Shown here in pieces: positions 50,960 to 55,956 of a DNA stretch of 55,956 bases; position 1 is the first letter of the stretch, and each line of letters starts with the position of its first letter. A program made the translations under genes and the position numbers. The stretch is from JBBKWH01 sp037968855 (lineage in GTDB: Bacteria > Pseudomonadota > Gammaproteobacteria > Pseudomonadales > Moraxellaceae): assembly GCA_037968855.1 (NCBI GenBank), contig JBBKWH010000080.1, positions 1-55,956 of the forward strand. The letters are read 5' to 3'. Below the pieces are notes generated by a model. The model did no database searches. It worked only from the letters and a program-made list of their open reading frames with translations, and was not told where the DNA came from.

Positions 50960-51550
50960 TTAATCTAACGTCAATTTCTGGCACAAGGCCATTCCCACAT
51001 TGACCAAGCCTTCAGCATCTTCTAAGTCGCTGGCATTGCCCTGACGACACATCAGATTTAAGCCTTGCAAATGCCGAACCATAATAAAGCTAGGATAAGG
51101 CTTGGCACTGGGATCAAAATCACTTTGCTCCTGACCGCGAATGACAAAACCATTCGGCACAGCCTCAATTTTGTCGATTTGGGTCAAGCGCATACCACTT
51201 TCGATGGCTCCTGCTTCAGTCAACGCCTGAGCTAAGGCTTTAGGCTCACGCGGCAAAACCGAACCTAAACGCTGCAAAAAAATAGTCGCCGTAGCATAGC
51301 TACCTTTGCGCGGCTTCATATCGGTGTTTTTGAGAGTCCAGACATCTTCGTTGAGATTGTAGTCAGCTTGCCAACCTAGCATGTCGGGCAGGTGAATCCG
51401 CTGTAAGGGTCGGTCTCCCTCTTTAATGGTTGATTCAGGAATCGCCTTTGCGTTGGCAGCATACGCGCCTTGCCCCATGCCAAGACCCACGCAGAGCCAT
51501 AATAACGCGCCCCATCGAGAGCCTCTTGTGGGCCATTGAATAATTTGCAT
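50960..51550 (-). CDS. Secreted protein of unknown function
   Basis: A 196-residue protein with a clear signal peptide (WGALLWLCVGLGMGQGAYA, likely cut before ANAKA). The mature part is mixed polar, with one cysteine in a MCRQGN segment and one in LCQKL near the end. I recognise no family. AGGAGA lies nine bases before ATG 51550; a TTG one codon upstream is also possible. It lies downstream of the ybbP-type permease gene on the same strand. Confidence 0.6.
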   Translation of the reverse strand: MQIIQWPTRGSRWGALLWLCVGLGMGQGAYAANAKAIPESTIKEGDRPLQRIHLPDMLGWQADYNLNEDVWTLKNTDMKPRKGSYATATIFLQRLGSVLPREPKALAQALTEAGAIESGMRLTQIDKIEAVPNGFVIRGQEQSDFDPSAKPYPSFIMVRHLQGLNLMCRQGNASDLEDAEGLVNVGMALCQKLTLD

Positions 51551-51734
51551 CAACGATGTCTCCTTTTTTATCTGCGTTTACATCCAGTAAACCGGCATAT
51601 TGCACGCCTAATCCATCGACCATGGCGCGATGCTTTGGGTTTTATTGTATGGATCTTTAGTCATTGGCAGTACATCTTCAAGCCATGCTTAAGATCATTT
51701 TATCTCACTGATCTTCATTCAAAAAATCAAATCA

Positions 51735-51765
51735 AAAACAGCCGACGTATCGACCATACGCCAGC
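51735..51765 (-). terminator. Terminator after the ABC permease gene
   Basis: On the minus strand GCTGGCGTAT-ggtcg-ATACGTCGGC (stem with G-T pairs) is followed by TGTTTTTG, about 70 bases past the permease stop codon. Confidence 0.6.
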
Positions 51766-51833
51766 CGTGTTTTTTTTGTAAAGCCCTCCTGACCAGTGGT
51801 TAGTCCATAACCCACAAACCAGCAGAGTCCAAT

Positions 51834-54356
51834 CTATTGTTGACGCAACACCGCCAATGCCGATTGCCGCCAGAGCTGTCGCAAGGGCAAGGCCCCCATT
51901 GCAATAGCCAACAGCATCATCAGTACCGGCCCGAATACCCACCACATCAGATGTAACTGTATCGGCAAGTCCATACGCCAAGCCAACACCAGACTTAATC
52001 CTTCTGCCAGTGCAACAGCAACCACACCTGACACCGCACCCAATATGGCCATTTCGCCCAGTAATCGCTGCTGCAACTGTCGTCGTGACAAGCCCAGCGC
52101 ACGCAATAACGCAACCTCCGGCTGACGCTCATCCACCATCATGCGCAGACTGGCCAGCAACACCAATACGCCAGCAATACTCACCAATCCAGCCAATAGC
52201 CCCAAGCCCTGACCGAGCAACTGCAATAAGCGCCGAACCTCTGACAACATCGCCCCCACATCAATCAACAAGGTAGTAGGAAACGCCCGAATCAAAGTCG
52301 CCAGTTGCACCTGATCACTTGGCGGCACATACATACTGCCCAGATAACTGCCCGCATTTGGATCTAGTGTCTCTGGCGAATAGATAAAAAAGAAATTAGG
52401 AGTAAAACGATCCCACTCCACTTGCCGTAGGCTTTGCACCTTGGCAGTCAATGGCCCTTCGGGTAGGCTCATGGTCAACTGATCACCAACCTTAATGCCC
52501 AAACGCTCGGCAACCTCAGCCTCTACCGACACCTGATTCGGGCCAGTAAATGCCTGTCCCGCCACTAGCACATTATCCGCAGGAAACGTCGCACTCATGC
52601 TTAAGTTTAGCTCACGCTGGGTGCTACGATCTTTGGCTGCCTCCCCCTGCAAAGGCTGACTATTTAAGGTCAGCAACCGACCTTTGACCATGGGATACAA
52701 GGGTGATACTGACCAGCTATCGTTGCTGACATACTGCGCCACGGCTTGCTCAAAATTTGCTTTGTCATAGCTAGGCAAGCCATACACAAACTGATTAGGT
52801 GCATCAACCGGCAGACTGCTTTGCCAACGGTGCAACAAGTCCCCACGCAATAACAGCACCACCCCAATCAAGCCACCACCCAAGCCCAAAGCCACAATCC
52901 GCAAACTACTGGCCAATGGCTGACGAGCCAAGCCGTCTAAGGCAATCTGTCTGGTTGCTAATAACCTTAAGCAACCATATACGAAACCAAACAACAGCAA
53001 CAACACCGTGCTTAAGCCCAATAGCATCACAAGGCTTAAGCCCATACGTCCGGTCTGCAACAACAAAAACAACAACAGCACGCCCCATGCAATGGCCACA
53101 ATCCAAATGGCAGACCACGATACCGGCACTTGCTCTGCACGCAACACTTTAAGCGGCGACACCCGTAGTAAGCGCAACACACTGGGCAAAGCAAAGCCTA
53201 GCAGCATCAATCCAGCCGTCAATGCCGCGGTCAACAGTGGCCCACCCAACAAACGCAATGGCTCAAATGGCAACATCACAGCAGGCAAGGCCGCCTGCAA
53301 AATAGTTAATAATCCCCAACCGCCCAGCAAACCCAACACCGCACCAACGACCACCGCAATCAGCCAAAGCCCAAGCAATAATTGCGCATAGTGCAAGGCC
53401 AACTGGCGCTGACTCGCGCCCAGACAACGTAGTAACGCCAAGCTGTCGTATTGCCGTGCACTCAAGCGCTGCATTGCCAACGCGACTGCAATGCCGCATA
53501 ACAACAAGGTCAAGACACTGGCAATCTGCGCATAATCATTCAGCAAATTGACTGGCTTGAGCAAGCGACTATTGCCTTCGCTGGCTAAGCGTAGTTTTTC
53601 GTCAGGATCCGTGTTGTCTTGCCACTGCTCAGCAAACTGACGAACTTGAGTCGGTGTTCCTGCCAACAACAACCGGTAATCAATCCGGCTACCCACTTGA
53701 ATAGCATTGGTCGCAGGCACATCAGCTTGATTGATCAACACCGTTGGCGAAAAACCACTAAACCCAGTCTCCCGATTCGGATCACGCTCAATCTCACCAG
53801 CCACCACCAAGCGGGCATCACCAATCTGAATCGACTGGCCCACTTGAACACCCAGCAAAATCGCCAAGCGTGGCTCTAACCAGACCGTGCCCGATTGCGG
53901 CGGCTGGCTTTTGGGTAAAAGATCCGGCGATAACGTCAACGCACCACGTAAGGGATAACCCTCGGTCACAGCCTTCACATTGACCAAAGCAAACTGCCCA
54001 TTGCCTTGCGCCATGCTCGAAAACAAAATCACCGACGTCTGCTGCAAGCCTTGCGCACGATCAGCCCAAACCGGCCGGATTGGATCCGATGATGACAACA
54101 CCACATCCGCCGCTAACAACTGTCCCGCCTGCTGCCCAATCGCATCGCGCACCGTCTGAGTAGCAAACTGCAAGGTTGTCGTTGCCGTGACAGCCAAAAT
54201 CAACGCCGCCAACAATACGCCCAAACCACCCGCCCCAACGCTTTGCCGCCACAATAACCCAAATAGGCTTATGCCTTGTCCTGTGTGGGGTTGCTCAAAA
54301 GGCTGTTTTGATGATGGTTGATTGGACGGTGGCGGTGTTAAGGTTGACTCGCTCAT
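51834..54356 (-). CDS. ABC transporter permease, FtsX/MacB-type (YbbP-like)
   Basis: An 840-residue permease with two FtsX-like halves, each with hydrophobic helices and a large periplasmic domain (first helix about residues 38-60; helix groups about 240-420 and 460-520, final helices about 690-830). The pattern matches YbbP, which pairs with YbbA and is thought to export or extract hydrophobic molecules; lysophospholipase-type partners are suggested by its conserved link to tesA. The start ATG overlaps the ybbA stop codon as ATGA, so the two proteins are made together. Confidence 0.9.
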   Translation of the reverse strand: MSESTLTPPPSNQPSSKQPFEQPHTGQGISLFGLLWRQSVGAGGLGVLLAALILAVTATTTLQFATQTVRDAIGQQAGQLLAADVVLSSSDPIRPVWADRAQGLQQTSVILFSSMAQGNGQFALVNVKAVTEGYPLRGALTLSPDLLPKSQPPQSGTVWLEPRLAILLGVQVGQSIQIGDARLVVAGEIERDPNRETGFSGFSPTVLINQADVPATNAIQVGSRIDYRLLLAGTPTQVRQFAEQWQDNTDPDEKLRLASEGNSRLLKPVNLLNDYAQIASVLTLLLCGIAVALAMQRLSARQYDSLALLRCLGASQRQLALHYAQLLLGLWLIAVVVGAVLGLLGGWGLLTILQAALPAVMLPFEPLRLLGGPLLTAALTAGLMLLGFALPSVLRLLRVSPLKVLRAEQVPVSWSAIWIVAIAWGVLLLFLLLQTGRMGLSLVMLLGLSTVLLLLFGFVYGCLRLLATRQIALDGLARQPLASSLRIVALGLGGGLIGVVLLLRGDLLHRWQSSLPVDAPNQFVYGLPSYDKANFEQAVAQYVSNDSWSVSPLYPMVKGRLLTLNSQPLQGEAAKDRSTQRELNLSMSATFPADNVLVAGQAFTGPNQVSVEAEVAERLGIKVGDQLTMSLPEGPLTAKVQSLRQVEWDRFTPNFFFIYSPETLDPNAGSYLGSMYVPPSDQVQLATLIRAFPTTLLIDVGAMLSEVRRLLQLLGQGLGLLAGLVSIAGVLVLLASLRMMVDERQPEVALLRALGLSRRQLQQRLLGEMAILGAVSGVVAVALAEGLSLVLAWRMDLPIQLHLMWWVFGPVLMMLLAIAMGALPLRQLWRQSALAVLRQQ

Positions 54357-55102
54357 GGCTGCACCAACTGACCATCTTGTAGATGCAAACGACGACCACA
54401 ACGACCCGCCAAGGCCAAATCATGCGTCACCAACACCAAGGTGGTGCCCAACTCACGGTTAAGATCAAACAATAACTGCTCAATCGACTGTGCCGTCTGA
54501 CCATCCAAATTACCCGTTGGCTCATCAGCAAATACCACATCCGGTTGATGCACCAAAGCGCGTGCAATTGCTACCCGCTGCTGCTCACCGCCAGATAACA
54601 CCCGTGGCGTCTGTGCCATACGACTGGCCAACCCGACGCGATCAAGCATCGCTTTGGCTTGCATCTGCGCAGCAGCCCGACTCATGCGCCGCCCCAGCGT
54701 TAACGGCAACATCACATTATCCAAGGCGCTTAAATGATCCAGCAACTGAAACGACTGAAACACAAACCCAACATGGGCCAAGCGGATGGCTGCCCGTTGG
54801 TCTTCATCTCGATCATGCAACGGCTGTCCACATAGCCATACCTCGCCCGAACTGGCCCGATCCAAGCCCGCCAATAGACCCAATAAGGTAGACTTGCCCG
54901 ACCCCGACCGACCAGTAATCGCCACTTGCTCACCACTGGCAATCTGTAGATCCACCCCTTGCAAAATGGTCCACTCGCCCGCATTCGTATACACAGACTG
55001 GGTTAAATGTCGTGTGGCCAAGCGATAGCTCGCCAAATCCGCTGGTACGGCAGGATCAACAGTTTGATCAACACTCTGATTGACAACAGGATGAACAGAC
55101 AC
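54353..55102 (-). CDS. ybbA: ABC transporter ATP-binding protein, YbbA-like
   Basis: A 249-residue ATPase of the LolD/MacB type. Walker A is ITGRSGSGKSTLLGLL, the Q-loop FVFQSFQLLDHLS, the signature LSGGEQQRVAIARAL, and Walker B VVFADEPTGNLD, with a His switch in VLVTHDLAL. The start is GTG 55102 behind AGGGGA at nine bases. That ribosome-binding site lies inside the first codons of tesA on the other strand: the two start codons are separated by two bases. Confidence 0.93.
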   Translation of the reverse strand: MSVHPVVNQSVDQTVDPAVPADLASYRLATRHLTQSVYTNAGEWTILQGVDLQIASGEQVAITGRSGSGKSTLLGLLAGLDRASSGEVWLCGQPLHDRDEDQRAAIRLAHVGFVFQSFQLLDHLSALDNVMLPLTLGRRMSRAAAQMQAKAMLDRVGLASRMAQTPRVLSGGEQQRVAIARALVHQPDVVFADEPTGNLDGQTAQSIEQLLFDLNRELGTTLVLVTHDLALAGRCGRRLHLQDGQLVQP

Positions 55103-55104
55103 CG

Positions 55105-55737
55105 ATGACTTCCCCTATGCTACGCGTGATCATGCAATCAACCCTACTGTGTGGCGCATTGCTCAGCAGTCACATGGCAATGGCCAAAACAATTTTGGTC
55201 TTAGGCGATAGTATCAGTGCTGGCTACGGAATCCGGCCCGAACAAGGCTGGGTCAACAAATTGCAACAACGGCTCAACACAGCGCCGTATGCAACAGGGC
55301 AACACCATGTGATTAATGCCAGCGTCAGCGGCGAAACTTCCAGTGGCGGCCTAGCACGCTTACCGCTGTTACTGACCAAACACAAACCCGACATGGTAGT
55401 CATTGAACTGGGTGGCAATGACGGACTACGCGGCCAACCACCCGCGTTGATGGCAAACAATCTGACTCGCCTGATCCAAATGACACAAGCCAAAAAAGCC
55501 GATGTCATTCTGCTCGGTATGAAAATCCCGCCCAACTATGGCAGTGCCTATACCCAAGCATTTGAACAAGTCTTTCCAAGCGTGAGCAAAAAGACTAACG
55601 TGTCATTGATGCCCTTTTTTCTAGATGGTGTGGCAGGCCATACCACCCTCATGCAAGCTGACCGTATTCATCCCCGTGCCGAAGCACAAACGATTTTGCT
55701 AGAGAATGCATGGCCTTTCATTAAAGCCAAGCTCTAG
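55105..55737 (+). CDS. tesA: Periplasmic acyl-CoA thioesterase I / lysophospholipase TesA
   Basis: A 210-residue SGNH-type hydrolase. The signal segment (STLLCGALLSSHMAMA) is followed by VLGDSISAGYGI (nucleophile Ser), ELGGNDGLRG, and DRIHPRAEAQ with the catalytic Asp-His pair. It cleaves long-chain acyl thioesters and lysophospholipids in the periplasm. The start is uncertain among ATG 55105, 55117 and 55132; none has a clear ribosome-binding site. It is divergent from ybbA-ybbP, as in E. coli and Pseudomonas. Confidence 0.94.
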   Translation: MTSPMLRVIMQSTLLCGALLSSHMAMAKTILVLGDSISAGYGIRPEQGWVNKLQQRLNTAPYATGQHHVINASVSGETSSGGLARLPLLLTKHKPDMVVIELGGNDGLRGQPPALMANNLTRLIQMTQAKKADVILLGMKIPPNYGSAYTQAFEQVFPSVSKKTNVSLMPFFLDGVAGHTTLMQADRIHPRAEAQTILLENAWPFIKAKL

Positions 55738-55744
55738 ACCGAAA

Positions 55745-55956
55745 CAGCACCTATTTATTGATGCCACAGCATTAGCGGTATGTCACAACCGCCGAATCAA
55801 ACAACATCGCGTATTTGCTGATACTGCTCAACGTAGAAAAACCAGCGTTGGTTGGTTCTTTGGATTTAAATTACATCTGGTGATCAATCATTTAGGTGGC
55901 ATTGTCGATTGCAAGTTAACTGCGGGCAACACCGATGATCGAAAGCCGGTTGGGGC
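55745..55956 (+). pseudogene. 5'-truncated IS982-family transposase (runs off window)
   Basis: The frame beginning at 55745 reads QHLFIDATALAVCHNRR and later GWFFGFKLHLVIN and GNTDDRKPVG, which match the DDE core of IS982-family transposases (first catalytic Asp in FIDAT). The N-terminal third of the transposase (over 100 residues) and any left terminal inverted repeat are missing: the match starts within ten bases of the tesA stop codon. The 3' part lies outside the window. A deletion or recombination has joined the element to the end of tesA, so the transposase is probably inactive. Confidence 0.85.

Overview
This window looks like core chromosome of a gammaproteobacterium in the Pseudomonadales, closest in gene content and order to Moraxellaceae such as Acinetobacter relatives. 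The evidence is the pyrB gene coupled to a metal-site-deficient dihydroorotase-like pyrC', the rpoH ... DUF423-thiS-thiG ... trmB order, the rnd-ycgL pair, the ybaB-recR pair, the rpsU-yqeY pair and the tesA/ybbA-ybbP divergon. No rRNA, tRNA, CRISPR array or intact prophage is visible. Most genes are housekeeping, intergenic gaps are short, and many gene ends carry clear intrinsic terminators, several of them bidirectional.

Layout. 1-2401: the 5' part of dnaX, a YidD-like protein and a serine hydrolase, all on the minus strand. 2642-6896: a fatty-acyl module with a MaoC-type dehydratase and a long FabG-type reductase on the minus strand, and a thiolase transcribed divergently; the thiolase carries a basic, Ala/Thr/Lys-rich N-terminal tail. 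7027-8431: two membrane proteins, one with tandem 20-residue repeats. 8699-15273: a long minus-strand series containing metZ, ybaB, recR, rnd, ycgL, a small membrane protein, a MoxR ATPase and a VWA protein. 15633-20097: a PhaC-like hydrolase, a beta-hydroxyacid dehydrogenase, an outer-membrane protein, a hexose-6-phosphate mutarotase and a HIT protein. 20180-22063: tsaD facing away from rpsU-yqeY. 22168-27271: a BepA-like protease, TusA, RpoH and a thiazole-synthesis operon with an unrecognised gene between thiS and thiG.

27280-28450 is the main accessory-looking stretch. It is an AT-rich cassette with two predicted lipoprotein genes, bounded by two copies of a palindromic REP/MITE-like element, and it breaks the thiG-trmB order known from Pseudomonas. 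28455-35930: yaeQ, trmB, a Ca/Na antiporter, a CrtI-like oxidoreductase facing a PadR regulator (with paired dyad operators between them), and pyrB-pyrC'. 36392-49661: a PhoD phosphatase with a large Ala-rich insertion, a DinB-family protein, a flavodoxin-like protein, a FemAB-like acyltransferase, icd, rluE overlapping tail-to-tail with an acyl-CoA ligase gene, an M61 peptidase and a type II NADH dehydrogenase. 49821-55956: slyD, a ComEA-like protein, a secreted unknown, the ybbP-ybbA exporter pair, tesA, and a 5'-truncated IS982-family transposase at the right edge.

I see no complete, clearly new system. The best candidates for follow-up are the palindrome-bounded lipoprotein cassette, the unrecognised gene embedded in the thiazole operon, the 20-residue-repeat membrane protein, the PadR operator pair, and the unusual extensions on the thiolase and PhoD proteins. 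Several regulatory hairpins (the rpoH leader, and the gap between the fabG-like and maoC-like genes) may also be worth testing.
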